From contig NW_022985443.1 of NCBI RefSeq assembly GCF_010093595.1, forward strand, positions 1,766,993 through 1,830,992: DNA of 64,000 nt. Direction: 5' to 3'. Below, in pieces: positions 37,412-47,430 of this stretch. Under the pieces are notes generated by a model. It was not told where the DNA came from. It saw nothing but the letters and a program-made list of their open reading frames with translations, and ran no database searches. Position 1 is the stretch's first letter, and the number at the start of each line of letters is the position of its first letter. Both the position numbers and the translations under genes were made by a program. This stretch comes from Mytilinidion resinicola (taxonomy: Eukaryota; Ascomycota; Dothideomycetes; Mytilinidiales; Mytilinidiaceae).

Positions 37412-38110
37412 AGGCGCACACTCCCTTATTCATCACAGATACCCTGGGTTTCATATATGCATAGCGACCGGCGTATCTCTGCATTTTCATGGCATAAAAA
37501 GGACCTTCTCCTCAGACTTTGTATATCATATTCCTTCGATTTTGCATTTGGACACCCAGGAAATAGTAAGTGACACCTCAGAGGTGTGGAAAATCATGGT
37601 TTCTTCAATGTCAAAGTCCTGCGACTGTGTATTTCTGCGTTGATCATGAATTCCTGGTCTACGCTGTAGGACGGGATCAAGCTGTCATGCTTGGACTTTT
37701 ACAGGCCTATATACGCGTCTTTGCCGCTGTCCATGGTCCCTCATAGTGTATTCAGGAACTCGAATGGTATGAAATCATATCATTCTGAACAGTCGATAAA
37801 CTCGCCATGCCACCTCAGCTCAAGGCAGAGAAGTGTGCGCATTTACTCACTGGAGGCGCATGTGTTGCTCACGTGATTTCGTATGCTATCCAACCTCGGC
37901 CTCTCAGACCCCGCCCGCATGCGCCCACGAAGATCACCTTCGACTCTCTCTCTTCGGGAACGAACGACCCATGCGAGTCAGCATGGGACCACAATGATCA
38001 ATGTATATAGCAGTTTAAACAAATCTACTTCATCTGTCTCATTTCTTTCTCTGCTCTCCAGAATCTTTATACTCTCTTTGTTCCGCTGATCACGCCTTAA
38101 GACTTCCACG
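37412..38110. other. intergenic between RPC82 and acyl-CoA dehydrogenase
   Basis: This holds the RPC82 3' UTR and the promoter of the dehydrogenase gene. The last 120 bp are pyrimidine-rich. No gene or repeat was recognised. Confidence 0.4.
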
Positions 38111-39494
38111 ATGGCCGCCATGAACTTCTCGCTACCCCCGGATCTCGTTCAGTATCTCAAGGACCTAGACGATTTCATACATACAAAAATCACACCATTA
38201 CAGAACAAAAACGACAATAATCGCTTCTTCGATCACCGCCGCGAACACGCCCGCACAGATTGGGACAACAATGGCCTACCGCGTCCAGAGTGGGAAGAGC
38301 TCCTCAGCGAGTCGAGACGGCTGGCAGATGAAGCAGGATTCTACCGCCTCTCGCTACCAAAGGAGTATGGAGGCCAAAACAGCAGCGACGGTCGGGGAAG
38401 CAATCTCTGGATGGCGGTAATCCGAGAGCACCTCGCCGCAAAAGGACTCGGGCTCTTCAATGACCTTCAGACTGAGCACTCAATGGTCGGGAACTTCCCC
38501 GACGTAATCATGATAGAGAACTTCGGAACACCAGCGCAAAAGGAGGAACTGATTGGGGGCCGATTGAAGGGCAAAGTGCGGATTACATTTGGGCTGACAG
38601 AGCCGAATCATGGGAGTGATGCCACACATATGGAGACACGGGCGCGGCCGGAGAAGCGGGATGGGGTTGAGGGGTGGTTGATCAATGGGTTCAAGAAGTG
38701 GCAGACGGGGATGCATAATGCGACGCATTGCTTCATTTTCGCGAGGACGGAGGGGAAGGATGGGAGTGTGAAAGGCATTAGCTGTTTTATTGCGCCTAGG
38801 CATGATCCGGGGATCAAGGCGGAGAGTTATCAATGGTTCGTATCTCTTTTCAATCTTGTCCTTCTGATTTCGGATTGTTCAGTTGACACTAACTATGTCC
38901 AGGACGCTTAATATGCCAACCGACCACGCCACTGTCTCTATCAAAAACGTCTGGGTTCCATCCAGTTCCGTCCTGGGGCCCATCCACAACGGTCTCGCCG
39001 TCGCGCAGGCCTTCGTCCACGAGAATCGCATTCGTCAAGCAGCATCTTCCCTCGGCGCGGCCGTCTTTTGTATCAACTCCTCGGTCGACTACGCCAACGA
39101 GCGTGCTCCCTTCGGGGTGCCGCTAGCGCACAACCAGGCCATCCAGTTTCCACTCGTCGAGTTAGCGACGCAAGCCGAAATGTTGCGGTTATTGATCCGC
39201 AAGACGGCACTAGAGATGGACTCGATGCCGCATGCGAAAATTGAGAAGAAGCTTGGTGACAAGGTCTCTATGTGTAACTACTGGGCGAACAGGCTGTGCT
39301 GTGAGGCGGCGGATCGGGCGATTCAAGTACATGGTGGCAACGGATATAGTAGGCACTTTCCGTTTGAGCATATCTGGAGGCATCATCGGAGGTACAGGAT
39401 TACGGAGGGGAGTGAGGAGATTCAGATGAGGAAGGTGGCAGCGTATTTGTTTGGGTTTGGTGGTAGAAAGAGTTTAGGGGATGCGAAGCTGTGA
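38111..39494 (+). CDS. acyl-CoA dehydrogenase, ACAD10/11-like
   Basis: This FAD enzyme of 438 residues oxidises an acyl-CoA to enoyl-CoA, probably in the mitochondrion or peroxisome. Exons are 38111-38835 and 38903-39494, and the junction recreates ESYQWTLNMPTDHATVSI. The N-terminal helical domain is followed by the FAD/substrate block RITFGLTEPNHGSDATHMET, the middle beta-domain ending in KNVWVPSSSVLG, and the C-terminal RAIQVHGGNGYSRHFPFEHI and RITEGSEEIQMRKVA, whose ITEGSEEIQ holds the Glu used as base in MCAD-type enzymes. The long N-terminus with EYGG and DLQTEHS resembles the ACAD10/11 branch. No clear targeting signal is present, and the C-terminus (DAKL) is at best a weak peroxisomal signal. 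An ATG at 38120 is also possible. Confidence 0.87.
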
Positions 39495-39895
39495 GAGGAC
39501 TGGAGGTAGAGGGTGGTAGGTGGTAGTATGTGTGCGTTTCTTTTATCTATGGGATTGGGGATCAAAAACATACTTCTTTATAATGGAGCGCTTCTCGTGC
39601 CATTTTAAGTGCTCTTCAGCCTTGGCAAATGAAGCGTTGTCTGCTCTTGGTCAGGTCATTTATCCCTTAGATAGCATTTTGCTCTTCAAGGCTTAGTACG
39701 ATTCACCTTCAAGTCTCTGCCACTTTTCCTTAGGTGAGGCCTTGGTCCGTAACATCACAGTAGGCTTTCCACATCGACATAGTAAAGTATCAGCCACAAA
39801 GCTTCACCCGCTGCAAGCCTTGGACTTACTTCAGCCATAGAGCCAAGGCATCCGTTTGCTTTCACTTACCTGCACTCACTGAAATATCCTCTTAG
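39495..39895. other. intergenic, no supported gene
   Basis: This is the 3' flank of the acyl-CoA dehydrogenase gene. It ends in TTAG, which could be the acceptor of an intron of the next gene, so an unplaced small first exon may lie here. Confidence 0.35.
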
Positions 39896-40705
39896 GATAC
39901 ATCCACCACATTTCGCTCATCATTATGCGTGTGAAGCCGCCAGCACCACCCGACATCCACCCTGCGTGGGCTGGGTCCCCAAACGGAGTCCATCGTCTAG
40001 CAACACAGCTACCAGCGAGCAGGACATCGATCCTGAAGATTTCAAGCGAATGGTAAGTAGTCCCTGAAACGCTTCTCGCTCAGGGCTCTCTAGCATCTCG
40101 AGCGGATGTCGCGCAGCTATGCTCGCCATAATACTGACAATAAAACGCCAGGCAGCCATCAACTATGAAGCCTACATTTTTCTCCTCGACACGGGTAAAT
40201 TATGGGAATCCCACTGAGCGACAGCGTGCATAGCGAAGCTTGCCGCAAACATACACTTCGGAACACGCTCGCTCTATACGAACGGTTCTCCAACGGAGAG
40301 CGACCAGAGGGACATCTCGCGGACGCTATCGAGAAGGTTATCAAGATTGATATCAACGGAGCGCAAAACGAAGGTTGGCGAGTGTTTTCATAATCCGACG
40401 CCGCCTTTCAGGAGGTGTTCCAGAGATTGTGCGAGCAATATAAGAAACAGACTGAGCTGGACGAGGCTAATGGCGTTTATGACGGACCTGTTGTCTGTGG
40501 CGAATGTGATGGGATGAGAGAGTGGCTCGACGGGAAGCTCAAGGCTTGCAGAGAATCAAACGAGTTTAAAGAGCTTCAACAGTCTCAGGATGAACCCGTG
40601 GTCTGCCAGAGGTGCGAATTCATCACATTGATGGTCGAGGCTACAACCGAACTAGGTGCGGCGAAGGACGACCTGACGCCAAACTGTAGGATCGGAGGCA
40701 TTTAG
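39896..40705 (+). CDS. small unknown protein with two CxxC pairs, 5' end unresolved
   Basis: I do not recognise a family. Four pieces join in one frame: up to 40052 (TSEQDIDPEDFKRM), 40154-40196 (AAINYEAYIFLLDT), 40241-40388 (TACRKHTLRNTLALYERF to INGAQNEGWR) and 40431-40705. The introns are about 101, 44 and 42 bp, the last two near the lower limit for fungi. The C-terminal part has CGECDGMREW and CQRCEFITL, two CxxC pairs that could bind one zinc ion, and many charged residues. No ATG lies in frame in the first piece, and the ATG at 39925 is in another frame, so a small upstream exon or a decayed start is likely. The good amino-acid composition argues for a real gene; a relic is the alternative. 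Confidence 0.4.
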
Positions 40706-41640
40706 GCGGACTGTGCCAATCGATGGGAATTCGAACTCCACTTTTTCAGCCTTCCAAGAGGTCTTCAATGAGTCTTCACAGGCTCTCTACTATTGTCTTT
40801 TCCTGAGGCTTTACATAGGTTGACGGCTTGGACGAAATCAAAATGGCTTTGATGTTTTCAAATCTTCCCTGACGTCTGTAAAGAATATGCTGCAGCTATG
40901 TGGAGAACTGAAGTGATGTTTGATGACATGGTCAAGATCGTGCATAAATATGTTGCTTTGCTACCCTCGTGGTACTGCAATATGTTTTGCGAGATATGGT
41001 CAGGATATATTTCGAATGGTATGTCACGTCGCTCGAAGCGGCCTAACAAGGCAACAGGTTGCTCAAGATTGTAATCTTACACCTCTTCCAAATTGCCAAA
41101 GAAACACCAAAGCACTTCGATCTATGACATTTTAACTTTTTAATGTTAGTAGGTGCGTAAAACAATCCTATCGGAGTCGTGGATCACGCTGCTAGCCCGC
41201 GAACATCTAGTATACCTAAGTTGACCACGCGATACAACAAGTGGTGCCCGCCTGACTCTATCTCAGATTCTTGAAAACTACGGAAGAGTCCTAAGCGGTG
41301 ATAGAACAGTCTACGTGGACATACCCATTACATCCTCGTCCGTGCAAAGGCACGTCGATGATTGACCAGATCAGACGCTAGTGGAGGAATGCGCCACTAC
41401 ATCATCGATTCGAGACCATACTCACTTGATCAATACCCTCCACCACGACCCCGTGACCTATGATTACAACCAAACTCATTGCTAAAGTGAGGCCTCGTCT
41501 TCGAAACCCTCTTTCTGTGCGACTCTCGTATATTTCCTTGCTCGTTCCTCTTTCTCATCTCTTTCCTTTACCGATATTTATTTCATCCTTCTCTCATCCC
41601 TCAACCATTTACCCTACAACGATCTCTACAAAGCCTAAAC
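40706..41640. other. 935-bp intergenic region
   Basis: No supported gene. The last 200 bp before the next ATG are pyrimidine-rich, as expected for a promoter and leader. No RNA gene or repeat was seen. Confidence 0.4.
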
Positions 41641-43144
41641 ATGGCTGGAAAACGTAAAGTCGAGCCTACTTCTCCTCCAAAGAAGCCGAAGAAGCCCAGA
41701 GTTGTCATTCCAGACTATCATCTCACTCCTCAAGTGCGCGATTCGGAGACCGGCGAAGCCATCTGGCCAGCCCCACAGACCCAGATTGACCGCGCGAAGT
41801 TACTCATTCAAGAATGGCAAGCTCAGCTCCAGTTTCGTTACTCTAGGACGACGCTGTTTGTGGTTCTTCGAAGAGCTATCTGATGCAGAAAAACACAACT
41901 TGCTCTCTTGTTTTTGATTTCGATTGGCCTATTGAAGCACCACATACAGTGTCGTACACCTGTAGTCCTCTTGGCTGACAAGGATGTATAGCTTCAAGGC
42001 TCGGAAACGCACGCTTATCGTACCAGACAAAGATGCGGATGGACTGACCTCAGGCGTCATCCTCCACCGCACTCTCACGCATCTAGGCCTACCACCAGAG
42101 CTCATCAGCGTGCATCTCGTTGGAAAAGGGAGCAATGTGCACGAAGAGGTCGAACGGGTCACCATGGCGTCCTATAATCCGGCTTTCATCTTCGTCTTAG
42201 ACCAAGGATCTCGCAAAGCCCCTCCTATCATCGACGCCGAGCACCGTGGCCTAATAATTGACCACCACTTCGCCGAGGCTGGAGGCTTCCCGGAAAACGC
42301 TGTAGTCATCAACGCATGTGACTGTCCTCCGGTTGTCACCACCTCACTCCTAACCTATTTCCTTTGCACACAGCTTCATCCGGAACTAGGCGCTCATCTC
42401 GACTGGCTATGCGCAGTCGGGACCCATGGCGACTTAGGCAACAACCTGAAGTGGAAGGAACCCTTCCCGAATATGAACGATATGTTCAATTTCCATTCCC
42501 GCAAAGCCATCAACGAATGCGTTTCAATGATCAACGCCCCTCGCCGCGCCGCCTCTTACGATGTCAAGTCCGCATGGGAGACGCTCCTAGCAGCCAAAAC
42601 ACCAAGCGTAATCGTGAATAACCCAACACTCAAGGCCGCTAGGTTGGAAGTCAATCAAGAGGTGGAGAAGTGGGCTCACACGGCACCGAAGTTCTCCCTC
42701 GACGGTAAGATCTGCGTTCTCCGTATCAACAGCAAAGCGCAGATCCACCCTGTCATCGCCACACGCTGGGCTGGATATCTCAAAAGCGAGAAGCTAGAGA
42801 TCGTCATGTGCGCGAATGAGGGCTATCTCCCTGACCGTGTTAACTTCTCGTGTCGTGTTGCGAAGAGCGCTAAAGCGCGTGATGAACCGGTCAACATCAT
42901 CCGGACACTTAGAAGTTTTGCGGAGTCCAGTGAGGCACCGGACGCACTGAAGGACAGACTCGGGGAGAGCTATGCTAGGGGCCATAAGGAGGCTAGTGGG
43001 GGAGTTGTGGGGAAGAAGGAATTTGAGGAGCTGATGGAGGTCATGAGGATTGGTGAGAAGCCCCCCAAGGCCAAGCCTTACAAGGGTCCGAAAGGAATCA
43101 GTCCGAACCAGACGAATCTCTTGAATTTCTTTAAGAAACACTAA
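41641..43144 (+). CDS. DHH/DHHA1 phosphoesterase with C-terminal PIP box
   Basis: This 442-residue protein belongs to the DHH superfamily (RecJ, pyrophosphatases, c-di-NMP and nanoRNA phosphodiesterases). Exon 1 is 41641-41816 and exon 2 is 41992-43144, across a 175-bp GC-AG intron with donor ATG|GCAAGC; the junction gives AKLLIQECFKARKRTLIVPD. Metal-binding motifs are VPDKDADGLTSG, FVLDQGSR and the eponymous IIDHHFAE. The DHHA1-like C-terminal domain has the strand YLPDRVNFSCRVAKS. The N-terminus is a basic KPKKPRVV patch that may be a nuclear signal. The extreme C-terminus is QTNLLNFFKKH, a canonical PCNA-interacting motif (QxxLxxFF). A role in DNA replication or repair, as a RecJ-like nuclease, is inferred from these features and is not known for this gene. 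Confidence 0.82.
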
Positions 43145-43605
43145 AGAGTGCGGGGAATATTGAGGACCGGGTTTAGCGTGGAGAGGAACTGGGAATGGAT
43201 CCGGGAAACGGATTGGGATAGGGGCGGCGTTCCGGTTGTTTTTGGGGAAGGACGGGGCCAAATTGGTGCCTGCTGAATGGGTTGAATAGGTAATTGGGCC
43301 TGGGAGTAACTAGTTACTGGTGGATTGCCCCACTGGGATTGAGAAAGTCTTAATTAGCATTCTTCAATTCGGAAGGCTCTGGCGTCTCCACAAAAATCGA
43401 AGATAAAACATTCTTGATTTGGCCATCCTGCCCATGCTGGTCTGACGCTGCTTGAGGTACCTTAGCTTACTGATAGGGATTCAGGCAAGATGTGAATTGC
43501 TCAGGAACGGAGTTTGATCATCAAATAAATTGTACTGCTACGATGCGACCGAGCTGCTGCAGCATTTCAGTAAACACTACATACTGATTATGACCAATGA
43601 GCGTG
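43145..43605. other. intergenic, no supported gene
   Basis: This is the 3' flank of the DHH gene. No RNA gene, repeat or frame with support was found. Confidence 0.4.
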
Positions 43606-44752
43606 CTAAGCTTGGGCACTGTACTCGCTAAAGTCGCCGCAGTTCGTACAGCTGAGTTGGCTACAAGGACGAGAGCCGAAAACCTTCTCAGTTGTCCCTT
43701 GAGTAGTTCTAATAGCGCATAATGTCTTCATGGAAAGAGCAATAAGGCTGGTCCTCGAGGAAATGTCTGCATCACCTATAGCCTGCGAGGTTGCGTAGCT
43801 GATCGGAATAGCAGTCACTCTATCTTGTCCCAATCGCTCCACCGAGTGACTGCGAACACAGTTTTGAAAGGGGATATGATACGGGAACGGTTCACGGGCG
43901 ACAGGCACAAATGCCAGAGAGTGCAATCGGCTCCCACGGTCCGCCAGATATCGCAGGGATTCAGTCATAAGGCGATGTAGTATGTTCGGATGTTTAGTTT
44001 TGATCCTGTATCTGAAATTTTGATCGTCGACTTCGCGAACCGGAAACGTCGTAATTCTGAAGGTTTACAAATGACAGAGAGTAGCGGCCGAATGCTAGAA
44101 CCAAATCACGCCAAGCCTAGAGAGAATCCATTTTATCCCCCTATGGAGCCTTGAAGTCTGGATATCCTATTCTAAGTTGCCGTAGTCTAGGGCAGGTATT
44201 GCACAGCTCAGCAAAGTCTGACGTAGACGTAATGGAAAGGGACATCAACAACAGAAAATGAAGCTCACTAAATTTGGGTCGAGTCTCTTTCACTATACCT
44301 AGCACGCTCAAACCATTGTGAAATAAAGAGCAGATAGATCGAAGCAAAGTGAAGTCCTTAAAGGCCTGTGCAGACTGCCTCCATACTTTAGGAAACTCTT
44401 CTCTCCCATGTCATAGGTGCTTCAATGTGTGTCCAAGTTTCTTTCCAAAGGGTCAAAGAATTGACTACGCGCAGCTTCTCACTCAACTGCGTTTTCTTCT
44501 GACGTGTTTAGGTATATTGAGCTATTACTTCCTGAAATAGGATCACTTGCTTAAGGCCAAGTACACACCGCACCCATCGTTCAATACCCTCAAGATCCAC
44601 CTACTATTGTCTGTCGACATTCTATCGGTAATACCTAGAAAACCTACTGTCGTTAGATATTGGCAAGAAGTTTGGATCTGCTTTCTAGTCTCTAAGGGCA
44701 TCATCATGGTTGGGTAGCCGGAATGGTTCAGCAAACACTTCAGCGGAATCAA
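43606..44752 (-). pseudogene. decayed LRR-like sequence downstream of F-box gene
   Basis: Three short minus-strand frames in order (44752-44543, 44347-44141, 43968-43606) look like pieces of one LRR-type protein: QIQTSCQYLTTVGFLGITDR, LCNTCPRLRQLRIGYPD and ESLRYLADRGSRLHSLAF. Stops and frame changes separate them and no splice sites join them well. They lie directly behind the F-box/LRR gene on the same strand. They are either its lost C-terminal half or a neighbouring decayed paralogue. The assignment rests on the repeated Cys/Leu spacing, not on an alignment. Confidence 0.4.
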
Positions 44753-44888
44753 GCCGGCTTAGCAAGACACGTCGGTTATACCCTTGAGGATATATTTTGC
44801 GATATGGGCAATTGCACCCGGCGGCTGGGTGGCGGCAATTTCTCGACTTATATAGATGTGAAATACAAGTCAGAGGAGAGAAGAGAAG

Positions 44889-46328
44889 TTAGTCCACTTT
44901 AGAAGTCTTCTGAATCTGAACCAGATATCGGAAGCATTGCGTTGCTAGAGACTCTAGGGTGTTGACGTACTGATCAAGGCACAATCCAAAATCGGGAACA
45001 TCGACAAAGGAGCGAACCTTTGGACCTATGTTGAGCAGGTTTGTAATCCTCAGAGTCTTCAAAGAAGGAAGAGTGGCCACTGATTTCTGGAGAAGGAGTT
45101 AGCTTCAGCTCCACCATTTCTAGATTTGCTTACGAGAAACTCCGTCATGCCAGCTTGTGGGATGAGATCGCCATTTAGGTTCGTTGGGTATTCCAGAACT
45201 GGGCAGTGGACGGCCAGTCGCTGCAGCTGGCGTAGCGACTCACACAAGTGCGCGATCTCTGGGAGAGAATATGCCGGGCTGACAAAGTTACGATTATGGC
45301 CCACTATGAGCGTGACGAGAGTGCCAGCATGGTTCTCGAAATCCTCGATTGCAGGTAGCGGCTGATTTTCATTTAGATCAATGCACATATGTTCCAAGCC
45401 GGAAAATGATCTCAGGAAGGCTGGAAGTGTCGAATGGGGCAAGGTATCGTCCACGTGCTGTACAAAGACGAACGTTTTGAGAAGCAGATTGTTTTCTCGT
45501 GATACAGTTGCTAAGAATTTGGAAGCAAATGGACAGCGTCGTAGATAGAGCGTCCTGATCCAGCTAAAATCAACTCCTGAAATGATAGCTACTAGTAGTG
45601 TTTCGAGAGACAGATCCTGGCCGTGCAGCATGAGTGACTGGAGTCTCAACTGAGAGTGAATGGAGCCTTTATTTCTGTATCGTAAGACACCCTCTAGAAG
45701 ATTTTGTCGCCTTTGTGCACGTGGGCAAGTGTATTGCAGACAAGCTAATTTCGGAGCGTTTTGAACAATCAATCCTATGCTGTTTTCTCCTTCGGGAGGG
45801 ACAGCGTCTGTGAGATGAACGTTGTATAGGGATAGCGTTTTGAGCGAGGGAAAAGTCGGGGTCTCGGCAAAAGTAGGAGAAAAGTAGTGCCAACAGTGCC
45901 GGAATGATAAATGCTCGAGGCAGTTCTGCTTAATAACGAGTTCTCCAAAGCAGTTGACATCGAGGAACCCTGAGAGACGGAATTCAACGAGCCTTTTCGG
46001 TGTGAGAGAATTTAGGACTGCTATTGTGGCCTGGTTGCGGGATGAATCAAGAATCAGATGGATGTAGCTTCCGAACATGAGCTGGTCCAGGGTGGTCGGT
46101 CATTTGGTCGATATCGAGCTCCAATGCTCGGGAGTTTCTTTTCATTATGACTGAGTTTCCGTCGACGCCAATTCCCATCTCCTGCCATAAGTTCCTTGTG
46201 GCTATATCCCTCCAATCTTTGCTCACATGACACAGGATGGCCAGATCCGAGTCAGAAAGAAATGAGGTTATTGACGACTTCAACTCGTTTGGCAAGCCCA
46301 TTAGGCCGCTCGGGGCTTGCAGCTGCAT
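44889..46328 (-). CDS. F-box/LRR protein
   Basis: This is a predicted SCF ubiquitin-ligase receptor of 448 residues in exons 46328-46077, 46030-45134 and 45086-44889 (phases 0 and 0). The F-box is GLMGLPNELKSSITSFLSDS and runs to WRDIATRNLWQEM. The remainder is built of irregular leucine-rich units, for example CLEHLSFRHCWHYF, FPSLKTLSLYNVHL, LVTLIVGHNRNF and LPSLKTLRITNLLNIG. The frame change near 46050 is explained by a 46-bp GT-AG intron (46076-46031). The start at 46424 is also in frame and adds 32 residues. The protein ends at KTSKVD, earlier than many fungal F-box/LRR proteins, and LRR-like debris follows, so the gene may be truncated. Substrate unknown. Confidence 0.75.
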
Positions 46329-46714
46329 TGTGGTGGTTGATGGATTCAGAGAGGCATATTGGAGAACATGATGGGCGTGCGCGGACAGCAGTGCGACAAG
46401 GAGTTTTAAAGTGGGCGATGTCAAAATTGTGACTCGTGGCTGCCCGAACTTGACAATCTAGCACTAGGACTCCCGTGCTTGTACGTACTTAGACGAGGTT
46501 CCAAATATGGAAGTCCAGACACTGCATATAACCGTGGGCATGACGCTTGGAAAGAGAGGTTCCAGAATATGGAGTCAGGTATCATTCGATGCGATGGCTA
46601 GGCTCATCCTGGTCTGCCTGTAGCCATAGAAATGAACCAATTCATCTTTGAGAGCCTATGGATTTATGAATGATGCCAAAAGCAATTACCTCTGCCGCCC
46701 AGATCTGTCCTACA

Positions 46715-46918
46715 CTACCGGCCCTTCGCGTCCTGACTCGGTCCCAAATTCTTCATAGCGGGTAGCCTGTTGCGATATGAGTGCGGTGGCTCTTTCTGCT
46801 GCGTGACAACGCGCTTTAATCCGATGAAAATAGCGATGAAAGGGAAGGCGAGAACGTAGACAAGCGCGGTGGCGAGGCGTTGCATGAACGTCTGGGGTTG
46901 CTCTGAGGGACTCGACAT
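46715..46918 (-). CDS. small single-helix protein, unknown
   Basis: This is a 67-residue frame starting MSSPSEQPQTFMQRL. A helix ALVYVLAFPFIAIFIGL spans about residues 17-33 and is followed by KRVV and a basic tail. I recognise no family. The frame continues upstream to 47086, but the first part has no helix or signal, so the start at 46918 is preferred. It may be a small ER or mitochondrial membrane protein; that is a guess from the helix alone. Confidence 0.45.
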   Translation of the reverse strand: MSSPSEQPQTFMQRLATALVYVLAFPFIAIFIGLKRVVTQQKEPPHSYRNRLPAMKNLGPSQDAKGR

Positions 46919-47424
46919 TTCGACACGATCGGGGGAGTAAAAGCGAGATGATTCAAGGTTTGACTCGAATGATGGTGGTCGAGCTCTATTGTTTCGTTGG
47001 GGTGTTGTTGTGTGGTAGAGGAATGCATCGGTACAGGTCTCAGTAATGCAGACGTGTCGGAGCAGAGGTGATGTCATGCCGATCATTAAAGATAGAACGT
47101 CGAAAGCAATAATAGTACTCCTCGATCTTAACGACTACCAAGATAGATTCGTTCGAGAAAGCGTGGACTTCGACTTTAGTCCAAAGTCTCACGATTTCAT
47201 TTTTAGAGCTTGTGAATCCAGCATCTGTCCTTTATATATTGATTTCTCTTCCCTATGGTCCACTAGAGGAAATCGGACGTGTTCCAGTTGTCATTTTGAC
47301 AATGTAGAAAACTATCTGTGGTCTCTCAGGTCTATCTATCTCTTTAAACCTTGAATGTCATTTCCGTGGAGGCTCAGATTGGAACACCACGTTTCTGAGG
47401 GTATTCAACTATCTGAAGGCTCCC
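46919..47424. other. intergenic with one dispersed-repeat copy at its end
   Basis: No gene is supported. The last 75 bp are a copy of the dispersed repeat. Confidence 0.45.
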
Positions 47425-47430
47425 CTACTC
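47353..47430 (+). repeat. single copy of the dispersed repeat
   Basis: This stretch reads GAATGTCATTTCCGTGGAGG, then CAGATTGGAACACCACGTTT and GGGTATTCAACTATCTGAAG, the same order of blocks as in the 25-kb and 55-kb patches. It overlaps the last codons of the Kelch-type gene on the other strand by a few bases. Confidence 0.6.

Noticed and set aside
39925..40055. ATG at 39925 as start of the small CxxC gene
   Set aside because: Its frame ends at 40053 and differs from the frame of the later exons; no valid intron joins the two.
46031..46080. Apparent frameshift in the F-box/LRR gene
   Set aside because: A 46-bp GT-AG intron (46076-46031), phase 0, joins both frames.
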